A stretch of 64,000 nucleotides of DNA from Ulva prolifera (lineage: Eukaryota > Chlorophyta > Ulvophyceae > Ulvales > Ulvaceae), in contig CM041199.1 in the NCBI GenBank assembly GCA_023078555.1, positions 7,507,315-7,571,314 of the forward strand, written 5' to 3'. The position numbers and the translations under genes are program-made. The notes under the pieces are model-generated. The model ran no database searches. It had not been told where the DNA came from and worked only from the letters and a program-made list of their open reading frames with translations. Positions 47,787 to 57,762 of the stretch are shown here, in pieces (within the stretch, counting starts at the first letter, position 1; the number at the start of each line of letters is the position of its first letter).

Positions 47787-50004
47787 ACTTGTTGAAAATG
47801 CCATCGCCGCGCACATGCGTCATACGTGCGGCATGGCTGCATGCAACTGTGTCACAAGGTCGGAGGCGTAGAGGCACGTACCACCGCAGGCACAGCCACA
47901 TGCACAGATGTTGTAGCCTTCGATTATCACTGCCCAGCGGCACACGTCGAGATCTGCACTTTCGGAAATTGTGCAGCAAACGCGTCCGCTGCCGCCTGAG
48001 CCTCCGCCTCCGTGTCACTACCCCCTCGAAACAGTGCTGCATCCAGCTCCATCTCCTTGAGCGCACGCAGCTCTGGAAGCACCTCCCCGACTGCTACCCA
48101 TTCAATCCCACCGCAGCTCAGCCCCAGATGCGTCAGAATACTCAATACCGGCAAAGCGCCCATCACTCGCGTGGACTCGGTGACACGGCAACTGGCGCCG
48201 CCTCCGATGTGGAGCCTTTGCAGCCGTGGAAACTCATGAAATGCCTGTGCAAGCGCGTCTCCAGGGACAGTGCTGTCACTCGAGCCTGAGCCCCCGTGCC
48301 AGCACCTCTGGCAGATCCCATCGAGCCTGAGGTGTGTCAGCAGGGACAGCCGGCCCACGGCGCACACAAGCGCCCTGCTGCGATCACGCCCGCCTGCAGT
48401 CCTACTAGTAGGTGCACTGTGCGGGAGCTGCATCCTCAGGTGCTGGAGATTACGACACTGGCCTACAGCCACAACAGCATCGTCCCATACCTCTCGGACC
48501 TCCTCGAGAAGATCTCGCCAGAGCATAAGAGCCATCACGCTACGGCCGAGTGACCACTGCGGAAAGGTGTGCCGGTGCTGCAATGTGATTCGGTTCAGGG
48601 ACGTCACGGCCTCGGTGGCCACGAGAGCCGCCATGTTTAACAAGTGGAACGCGCTCACGCCTGTGATGTCCAGGGTGTGGAGGCGTGGCAGAGCAGGAGG
48701 CGCTTGCGAGGCACGCGGAGCCGTCAGAGCCGGGCGCACGTGCATGCTGCCCGGCACTGCAACTCTGGGAAGCAGGTCTGTGTCCAGCGTGAGCACCTGG
48801 AGGCGGCTGAACTGCTGGAGGCTGTGCAAGAGCTCTGCCCAGCAGATGAGCTTCAAGTTTGTCGTGAAGGACAGCCGAGTGACAGCTGGGGCGGCAATCA
48901 GAGGGAGCAGGAAGTTTACTCCGCTGTGGAGTTGCCGGGTGGTACGATATCGATCGGCCGTCAGATCAAACTCCTCGATGGACAGTGCCTTGAGGCGGGT
49001 GAGTGCTGCGGGGCTGGTGGCTGTAGAGACGTACTTGGAGACCGTCGGGGCCGGCCCTGGGGTCTGTGGCAGCACTGTCCGGAGGCGGACGCAGAGAGAC
49101 GTGATGGCTGTGAAGCCCCTCAGCCCGATGCTCAGCACTGTAGCCAAGGCCGGGTGATGCGGCCATGCTGAGCTCAAGAGTCCGCAGGCGGGGGAGGGAG
49201 GCGGGGGGCAGGCAGGCCCCGAGCATGCGGATGCACTCCGGTTGGATGCTGTCCTGGAGATGATTGCGAAGGCCGAGGTTCAGGTGTCTGAGGGTGGGGT
49301 GGTGGGCGATGGCGACCGCAAGCAAGGCCGCGTTTGAAGTGGACATCAGAGATTCGACTGACAGCGACAACAGCCCGGGGGACGGCAACTTCTCCGAAAC
49401 TGTGGCAAGCAGAGCGAGAAACGTGTCTTGGGCCCTCAATGGCACCTCGAGCGTGGCACCGCGGAGCGGCACCGCACAGGCGATGAGGTTTGCATGGAAT
49501 GGAAATGGGAAGGCAGCGAGACATGTCGGGAGGGTGTGGCCGGGGGTAGCGAGGCAGGCGGAGAGGACGCGGCTGCAGAGGTGGCCCGGCAGCCGCAGCA
49601 GGGCACACAGCACGTCGTGGCCTTCTGGGCAACACTTCCAGGGCGAGGGGAGGGCGAGGGCGCGCTGGGCCAGGGTGTGGATCCAAGCGTCGACCGCGGC
49701 TGCTGAGTCGCTGAGGGCGTCTGCCACCTGCACAGCTGGGCCAATTTGGGCTGGCTGCGAGTGCACGTGCCGAGTGGCCCTCCTGCATGCAGGAGGTGTT
49801 AACAGATCGTCCGCTATCAGTGAATGGTGGACACTACCGTCACGAACAAGGCAACATTGCGTGGAGTCTATAGCTAGTTGAGGTCACAGTGAACACGTGC
49901 GGGACGTTCAACACAATTCGGGATGGGGTTGTGGCGAGGTGATGCGGCCGCACCAGACTCGGAGCCGCTCTAGAGGCATCGGGTGTAGACTGCGCCCCAT
50001 GGCT

Positions 50005-50160
50005 TACGGTACGATGCGGGCCTGGAGGACCTGGTGCTGCCGGACTGGGTCGTGGGCGCTGCTGTAGTGTGGCCGTTTTGGCCGTTGTGGCCGTTGTGTG
50101 TGGGGCTGTTGATGCAGACGAGATTCGATTGCTGTGTTTGTCTGTTTGGTCTTCGAAGCA
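50005..50160 (+). mobile_element. LINE 3' end fragment in the intron of BTB/LRR copy 2
   Basis: 'gatgcgggcctggaggac' and 'ctgccggactg' repeat the C-terminal codons and stop region of the LINE at 61800-62190 (YDAGLED, LPD), followed by a diverged 3' UTR with 'gagattcgattgctgtgtttg'. It is inserted in the minus-strand gene's intron. Confidence 0.6.
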
Positions 50161-50619
50161 TTCCGAATAGAGTCTGTGACGCTGTGTTTATCCTTGTTTT
50201 ACTGCTACATATACTGGATTGCTTTTCCTGCATGCATGTACTAGAGGCCACAGGCAGGCAAGCTCAGGCTCACTGCATTAGCTGACATGATATCAGGCGT
50301 ATCCGTATTCAATGGCAGCACAAAGCGTGGCAATTGCAAACTGCATCAACATCAACACTTGACTCGGCATCGACATCAGTACTTGACTGAAAAGCAAACG
50401 TGTACTGTTTGCAGGCAGCAAATGTTGTGCGCGTCAGAGATGTATGGGACATACAGGTACCAGCTGTAGCTGACACCTACATCCAGCAGCTCCTATAGTA
50501 GCTGCTGGAAGGCCTACAATCACCGTGCATGTGAATGCATTCACCGATGGAACGCAACGCAGACACCATACAGTGTATACTAGCAGGGTTTCAGCAAAAT
50601 CAAATGTGGTGAGGTCAGA

Positions 50620-50697
50620 GGCTCCAGGACATGTTTTGGATAAGATTCTTTTGTGGTACCGGTGCTTTTGTTCTCGCGTTTGCTCTTTTGTAAAAGA
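50620..50697 (+). mobile_element. Diverged LINE 3' tail
   Basis: 'gataagattcttttgtggta' then 'gtgcttttgttctcgcgttt' and 'gctcttttgtaaa' resemble the LINE 3' UTR end, with many differences. It lies in the intron next to exon 1 of BTB/LRR copy 2. Confidence 0.4.
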
Positions 50698-51300
50698 AGC
50701 TCAAGGGCATGCCTGAAGTATCCTCACCAGCTCATCAGTGGACGGCGTACAGCGGACAACGGAGGCCGTCTCCCACAGTCGGATGTCCTCAACGGAGAGG
50801 CCATCAGGTAAGTCAGCAACCCCTTCTGTGTGTCCGATCGCAGACAGCAGGCCAGACCTGCGGGCAGCGCCGAGGCGGACTCGACTCCCAAGGATCACAG
50901 AGCTCGCAATTTTGCCAGAGGCGATGCATTTGTCAATCAAAGTCACGTTTTCACAATTTTGTGGCTGTGATGTGCCATCTCTATGATCTGCACCGCTGGA
51001 CGAACCCATACGTCTCTCGAGCTATGTGTTACAGAAGAGCAAACGGTCGTAGACCAAAGCAGACAGATGATTTCTAACTGTAGATCTGTGACGCGTTCAA
51101 GCCACGAATGCAATTGCAAGAATGAGACCGGCGTCACGCGATCGTGTGCGACTGTGTCCAGGTCGAAGCACGCATGGACCGTCCCAGCTTCAAGCCTGCT
51201 ATGTTGGGAGCTTAGTTCGCTTGTTCGTAAGGGATTGTAATCGGCCGAAGGCTTAAATAGCTATAGCTGCGCTCGCAGCTGTACATGTACCTGTCCTTGA

Positions 51301-51755
51301 CCTCGAGCTCGATCGAGAGCATCGACGGCGCTGCGGCCCATGCGGTCCCACAGATTGTCTCCGGCTCTGACATGACACACTCTGTCTGTCACTGGGTGTT
51401 GCTGTATGCATGCTGGGATTCGGACACGCTACCTTGGACCGAGCTCAACTTTTGTCCCGGGTTTACACGCGCTCGGCCCCGGGGCGGGCCCGCCAAAAGT
51501 GCTATACACGTAGGTTGAAAATTTTAGCCTCACCGGCCAGGCGGTGGCAGTGCATGGGAGATATAGCGCACTTCCTCGAGCTCGATCGAGAACATCGACG
51601 GCCCTGCGGCCCATTTGCGGTGCCACAGATTGTCTCCGGGTCTGAGGTGACACACGCTGTCTGTGACTGGGGGTTGCTGTATGCATGCTGGGACTCAGAC
51701 ACGGTAGCTTGGACCAAACTCAACTTTTGTCTCCGGTCCACATGCGCTCGAGGTG
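51301..51755. repeat. Direct repeat pair, ~180 bp, 273-bp spacing, upstream of BTB/LRR copy 2
   Basis: 'cctcgagctcgatcgagagc' at 51301 and its near copy at 51574 each open ~180 bp of matching sequence that includes 'cacagattgtctccgg' and 'ttgctgtatgcatgctggga'. A more diverged third copy is upstream of BTB/LRR copy 3, at about 55640-55800. It is therefore part of the duplicated unit: promoter/5' UTR sequence or an old repeat. Confidence 0.75.
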
Positions 51756-52911
51756 ACCTGGAGCTGCGGCTGGATATGCTGCGAGGAAAGCAAGGAGAAT
51801 ACAGCCGAGCACAGGCCTGCCAATGTATCAGGCCCAAACCAGGTAGCTGCATCAGCCCTGTTGAACACAAACCTGTTGCGCACCAGTGTGGGCAGACAAG
51901 AGTGATATGGATTAGAGCCCTTGGAAAAGATGTATAGAAGATTGAACAAGCGTGATCACAAGTACGGCACTTGAACTGGACTAGGTTCAATGAAAGATGA
52001 AAGCGTGTCCCAGTTGCTCGTACAAGGCACTGACCACAACATATGCCATTAATGGGAAATATTTCACGTTGACTCTTCTGTGATATATAATATATGCAGA
52101 CACCTTCTCGAGCTCTGCAGCTGTCTAGGCACTCATCATGATTGTGACCCGTGGCTATCTTCTGACACCATCAAGCCAAAGTGCTGCAGCACTTTATAAA
52201 CACCTATGGTAGTCTGACAGCGACGTTCAGGTGTTCGATTCAGAAATGACAGCAGGACATCGTTCAGTTGTGATTGTTTGCTGCAGCCTCGCACGGGCCC
52301 CCATGGCCATTGGGGCCCCCACAGGAAGCAGCACAAACTCCGGATCCGGTCCTGGATCCGGATATCCGGTGGTGCACCGCTGCCATTCCATCAGTGCGCC
52401 ATTCCATCAGTGCCATTCCATCAGTTCGACGAGACGCTCAAGCACTGCTTGTGCATGCACACACGTGTCCATGCCTTGCTTGCTTTGTCCTTGCAATTGT
52501 AACACACACGTGTCCATGGAGTCTGCACGCTGTGCACATGGCAGGCATAGTCTGCAGACATGCATATGCACATCGGACGGGCTGGTCATAGAGACAAATT
52601 TAGTTTAAACGGCACCACAAGATCGTTCGGACGGGTTGGAATGGGCGCATATGCTCAGCCGGGCCTGTGCAAGACCGTCTTGTGACATGTCTTGAACCGG
52701 GCGTGATCACTCATGAGTCCTGTTGTGCAACAGCTTACAGAATCATTGAAGCAGCATGGGGACGTCCTTGTGGACCAAAGCTCCATATCGTACAGGGACT
52801 TTGCCCCAGGTTCATGATAGACTGGACAGCAGTATCCCCCCGTTGCTGCATTTGGCACTCCACGTGGCCACATGCACAGATCATACACCCCTCACTGCCC
52901 AGCCGTACATA
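51756..52911. other. No confident gene; one orphan TIR end
   Basis: 'gctttgtccttgcaattgta' at 52482 is a right end of the GTGTTACAAGG family. Near 52381-52432 the heptamer-like 'ccattccatcagtgc' is repeated three times. No protein or RNA gene is supported. Confidence 0.4.
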
Positions 52912-55318
52912 CTATGTACGATGTACGATTTCCGGAAGTGAAGATCTGGGTAGTACCCAGATCTTCACTTTCGGAAATCGTGCAGCAAACACGTCCTCCG
53001 TCACCTCAGCATCCCTTTCAAACAGTGCAGCATCCAGCCGCAGCTCTTTCAGCGCACGGAGTTTCGGAATCACCCCACCAACTGCTGCCTGATCAATCCC
53101 ACTGCAGAACAGCCCCAGATACGTCAAACTCCTCAGCGCCGGCAAAGCACCCAGCACTTTGTCAGGCTCAGTCACAGAGCAGGTGCCGCTCCCGCAGATA
53201 TGGATCCTCTGCAGCCGCAGCAACGCACGCAGAGACCGGCCAAACGCCTGTCCGGAGACGGTGCCTGACGCCCCTGGCTGGCACTGCCGACACAACCCAT
53301 CAACCCTGAGTTCTGTCAGCAAGGGAAGCTGGCCCAGGGCACCCGCGAGAACCTCGCTGCGATCAGGCCCGTTCACGCTACTGTGCTCACTGCTTGGGAT
53401 CCACATCCGCAGGCACTGCAGTCCGTGACATCGGCCCACAGCCGCGATCACATCATCCCAGGCCTGAGCTATCATCTCCTGGGAAGAGGTCGGCATACTG
53501 CGGACAGCAGAGCGTTGTGTAAAAGCATGCTTATGCCGCAGTGTGATTTGGTTCAGCGAAGCCGCCGCCTGGTTTGCCACCAGCGCCACCATGTGCAGTG
53601 AGGCGACCGGGCATATGCTGGTGACCTCCAGAGTGTGGAGAGAGGGAAGAGGAGGAGGGGAGGCGTGAGAAGCTGCTAGTGCCGGGAGCATGCTCTTTGG
53701 ACGTGCATCCGGATCCCCCTCACGCAAGTCCGCGTCCAGATCAAGCACCTGGAGGCTGCTGCACTGCTGGAGGCTGCTCAGGAGCTCTTTCCAGGAAATG
53801 AGTCCCATATTGGTCGAGAACGACAGCCGTGTCAGAGCTGGGGCAGCTATCAGAGGGAGCAGGAGGTGCACGCCGCTGTACATATCGGCACGGCGCTTGC
53901 CACTGCCTGCTCCAGTTGTCACATCAAAGTCCTCGACAGCCAAAGTCTTGAGGTGCATGAGTGAAGCGGGGCTTGTGGCTACGGAGATGTAATCGGAGAC
54001 AGTCGACCCGGCAGCATGTGCATGCACCGTGCTGAGACGAATGCCGAGGGACGTGATGGCTGTGAAGCTCCTGAGGGCGACGCTCAGTGCTGCAGCACCT
54101 CCGCATCCAAGCCACGGGGATGCATTCATGCTGAGCACAAGGACCTGTAGGCGGGGGAGGGAGGCGGGGGGCACGCAGGCCCCGAGCGCGTGGATGCACT
54201 CGGGATCGGCTGGATTAAGACAACAGCCGAGGGTCAGCCGCGTAAGGGTCGAGTGGTGGGCTAGGGCACTCGCAAGCAGGCCTGCATCTGACATGGATAT
54301 GGACTCTGCAACAGTCAGCGACACGAGGCCGGGGGCTGGCATCATGGCCGAAGCTGCCGCAAGCTGCGGGTAAAAAGAGTCATGGGGCGATGCCGGGACC
54401 TCGAGTGCGCCGCTGTTTATCGACACCGCGCAGGCGACGAGACTTGCATGGAACGCAAATGGGAACGCATCCAGAAGCTTCGGGAGGGTGTGGCCGTGGG
54501 TAGCGAGGCACACGGAGAAGACGCTGGTGCGGAGATGGGCGGGCAGCCGTAGAAGAGCACACAGAGTGCCAGGTCCTGCTGCCTGGGACTTCCAGGGCTT
54601 GGGGAGGGCGAGGGCGCGTTGGGCAAGCCTGTGGATCCAGGTGTCGGCTGTTGAGTCTCCAAGGACGTCTGCCACCTGTATGGCGGGTTGATCGTGGCTT
54701 TCTAAAACCAGCTGTGGCCTAGGCCAGCTGGCAGCCACGTCAAAGGCCCTCCAATCGCGTGTTTTGCAAGTACAAATAGAGATAATATAGCCGGCTGTAG
54801 AGATATGGAAGCTCAACAGTTGCTTCAAGTTGGCACGTGCACTTGTATGCTTGTATGTACTTGGATGCATGCCGCAATACGTCCGATATCGTCCGATATA
54901 TAATGCGGAAAGCATACGTATACAGTGCTGTGTACTAGTGAAGCTTCAGTTTTTCTCCTAAATTTAATTTAATTGATTTCAAAACTACCTGAAACTATGG
55001 GTTGATAGAAGCAGGCAACACCTGAAGAATCCTTCCCAGCTCATCTACAGACGGTTCACATCTGACAACGGAGGCCGTCTGCCACAGCCGGACGTCTTCA
55101 ACAGAGACGCCCTCAGGCAGATCAGCCACACCTTCTGTGTCACTTATCGCAGAGAGTAGGCCAGATCTTCGTGCAGCGCCAATGCGGACACGACTCCCAA
55201 GGATCACCGAGCTGGCGAATGAGCCAGAGGCGATGTCGTTGTCCATCAGGGTGACGTTGCTGCGCCGCTGCGGCTGTGAAATGCCACTCAGACGATCCGC
55301 ACTGCTGGAGAAGCCCAT
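52912..55318 (-). CDS. BTB-like + LRR protein, intact copy 3 (698 aa, 2 exons)
   Basis: Exon 1 55318-55022 (99 codons), intron 310 bp, exon 2 54711-52912. Donor CTTCAG|GTGTTG and acceptor CCACAG|CTGGTT are both phase 0 and the sum is a whole number of codons. Exon 1 resembles the first half of a BTB/SKP1 fold (NVTLMDNDIASG, ARRSGLLSAI, VADLPEGVSVEDVRLW). Exon 2 opens with what would be its second half (QVADVLGDSTADTWIHRLA), then ~25 irregular LRR-like segments (TLTRLTLG, SLPRLQVLVLSMN, LPLLTELRVDGL, LTYLGL). BTB proteins typically recruit substrates to cullin-3 ligases; LRRs would recognise the partner. That role is inference and the BTB call is by eye. Exon 2 alone also has an upstream ATG (54915), but the paralogue pairing of both exons supports splicing. 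The last codons overlap a 55-bp fold-back. Confidence 0.75.
52926..52980. repeat. Inverted repeat, 27-bp arms with 1-nt spacer, at the 3' end of BTB/LRR copy 3
   Basis: Left arm 52926-52952 and right arm 52954-52980 are complementary with one mismatch. The sequence encodes FPKVKIWV, so the coding end was duplicated in inverted orientation. Copy 2 lacks it. Confidence 0.95.
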
Positions 55319-55478
55319 GATTCGCGAGAGCTGCCGTCTCTATTGAAGTCGGGCGTCTGGCAAACTTTGTACGACCGTTTTCACGAGCTCGAACTCGACA
55401 ATCTACTACCTCGCAGCATGTGCACACAGACCTTTTGCAGTCTCAGCCTGTCTGCTGTAGCTCATCTCACCTGCTTAT

Positions 55479-55534
55479 GATTCGGATGAGATTCGGTTTC
55501 AGTGTTTGTTTTCTCCCGTTCACTCTTTTGTAAA
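55479..55534 (+). mobile_element. LINE 3' tail, orphan copy
   Basis: Near-identical to 62136-62189: 'gattcggatgagattcggtt' then 'ctcccgttcactcttttgta'. About 160 bp upstream of exon 1 of BTB/LRR copy 3. Confidence 0.85.
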
Positions 55535-55996
55535 CAACCTGCTTATGTATTACAGCATGGTCGAAGGATCCGGATACGACAGTGACGAGCAGGTGTCCAC
55601 GGCCTGGCGCATGTACATCGATTGCGTTGCGACAGTGACCCGCCGGTGCAGATTGTCTCCGGATCTACAAGGCGACGCACTTTCTGTCTGCTGCACCCGC
55701 GGTTCGCATGTCTGAAAATGATGCATCGCCACCTGCATCATGCTCAAGCTTGACTTTTGTCTCCCGCTGGCATGCTCGCCGCGACCTGCACGTGTACGAT
55801 GCAAGCGCATGCATGCAAGAAATCCAATAATCGGGATAAATATGATCGCAGAACAGGTGAACTGTCTGCCATCGGGAAGGTTCCCGCAGCCACTGTCCAT
55901 CTGTGGCTACCCGGGTGCAGCCTGCACCGGAGCCTGTAGCTAGCTTTATGCAGTAGTACTGCCCTGTACATGTCCTGCCCAGGGGCGCCGCCCAGT

Positions 55997-56026
55997 ACTG
56001 TAGCTATGTACGTACATAGCTACAGT
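55997..56026. repeat. 30-bp perfect palindrome
   Basis: 'actgtagctatgtac' followed directly by its reverse complement. Confidence 0.97.
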
Positions 56027-57762
56027 CACTGGCATGCCTCAGTTCAGTTGTCTTGTACGTGTGTTCCCGAATCCCGCGTTTCACTGAATCGCGCGGGTGC
56101 GCACCCGAAGACTCCGTACCCGTGTCTGTATTCCTGTGTCGCTGAGCGTCTGTACATGTCTCTATCTTGTACAAGACGTCCCGACAACTCAACAGGGATA
56201 CATATATGTAGATAAAGGCCTGACGACATCAGATGAATATATAAATCAGAGACCTGGCAGACGCAGCATCAGCGCGATTGTCCGCACATCTGTACAACAT
56301 CAAGCATATGCATGCACAGCCTGACTCACATCGAATCACATCGGATGCACCCTTGCAGGTGCTACGCATGCCGCTCCCGCCTGCCAGGCTGTGCTTTCCG
56401 CAGTGCTTTCCAGGTTCACTCTCCATTGGCTAAAATGCTATACGGATAGCACCAACCACCTCGCCAGGTGCAACTTGAACCACGGCACATGGGAGCTCAG
56501 CTCACCAACTCCCCCATCCCGCATACGATATATGCGAGAAGTATCAGGCATCACCTGTACCTGTGCATGCCCCACCGTACCATGAACAGCTGCAGAGCCT
56601 GGAGGTACTTTGGACACGACCAGCTCCATGTAATAAAATATCTGATCATGCATAATCTTCATGCATGTTGGCAGCCGGGCTATGGCTATGGTGTTCTCAG
56701 ATGCGTACACACGTGCAAAAGGCGCCAGTAGCAGCAGCTGCAGGATATACCCACAGGGTATGCTGAGACCCTGGGCCTGGCTCAGCATGTGTGTACATGT
56801 GTGCGACACTTATAGTTGCTGGGTGCGCATGAGTGAAGCATGGCCTGCTCGAGGTTGCTTGTTGTCTGGGCTGGGAGGCTGTTTGAATATCAGGTCTAGG
56901 GCAACCTGAGCACCACACCACGGCCCGGTTGGAGCATCGTCCCCAGGTGGAGCGCCACTGGCAGCCCCAAGGCGTGCACGGTGCGAATACACCACGCACA
57001 TGGTGATAGCCAGTGGCACCACGTCTGGCCATCACGGGCTTGGCTCCTCCGGCGCCAAGCCAGCAATGTAGCCTATACAGCGTACTTTTCAACCCCCCCT
57101 GATTCGAGCCAACGTACCATACCCGTATTTTTGCTTAACGTGCTTTATAACGAAACGTACCAATGCAACTCTGATAGCCACCACGACTCTGCAGCCCGGA
57201 GCGCTGCATAGCTACTAGCTAGTAGCAACGATCTTCTTCATGAGAACCTGTGATGTACCAGTAGTATCACAAAAGAGTGCACGTACGTGTACCAGAAGTG
57301 GTTCAGCAGGGCCAGCAGTCGAGGGGAAGCTCTCATGGGGGCCTGCAGGCCTGACCCACAGCGCGATATTGCCGAGGTACCTCGATATGGTCACCATCTA
57401 GGCGCTTGTAATTACAGTTCCAGAAAAAATGGCGTTGCGCCGGCAATCGTCCCACCCCGCGGAAATGATCTATTTGAAGTCACACATATATAGAGCTGTA
57501 TATACGCGTGTATTCTACACTATGTAGAATCGCCAGCCAGCTTTGTCATACAACTGTGTGACCGGTGCAGCAGCCTGTCGCCTTGAGGCTCTTCACGGCC
57601 CATGCATGCATGCGTCTGCTGCGCCCACACGCACACGCATGCATCATCACCATGCTCGAGCTCTCCACCTCGAGACCCCCAGCTGCGGTCAATATATGAC
57701 ACCTGCAACTCGTCGCGCCGCAGGCAGCCTGGCGCCGTATGCGCATACGGCAGTGACTCCAC

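Larger units (their letters stand above)
47927..51009 (-). pseudogene. BTB/LRR family copy 2 (frameshifted)
   Basis: Exon 1 (51009-50713) encodes the BTB-like N-lobe: NVTLIDKCIASG, ARRSGLLSAIGHTEGVADLP, SVEDIRLW, DELVRILQ. Its donor reads CAG|GCATGC, i.e. GC not GT. Exon 2 from 49754 (acceptor CTCGCAG|CCAGCC, phase 0) reads AVQVADALSDS...WIHTLAQRALALP, then LRR-like repeats. Compared with the intact paralogue the sequence is 11 nt shorter around 49135-49175, shifting the frame; the second frame then stays open and homologous to the stop at 47927 (LPRLHTLDITG, PELRALKEMELDAALF). The 957-bp intron contains LINE debris. Unless the 11-nt gap is an assembly error, the product is truncated after SMAASPGLG. 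Confidence 0.7.
55319..57762. other. Non-genic interval upstream of BTB/LRR copy 3
   Basis: Holds the diverged third copy of the 51.3-kb direct repeat (about 55640-55800), a LINE tail, and a 30-bp perfect palindrome. No gene seen on either strand. Confidence 0.45.

Noticed and set aside
48270..49157. 295-codon plus-strand frame
   Set aside because: Antisense of BTB/LRR copy 2, whose minus frame is homologous to two other copies.
50701..51009. Stand-alone ~100-aa gene (and its paralogue at 54995-55318)
   Set aside because: The position, phase-0 junction and fold continuity support their being first exons of the BTB/LRR genes.
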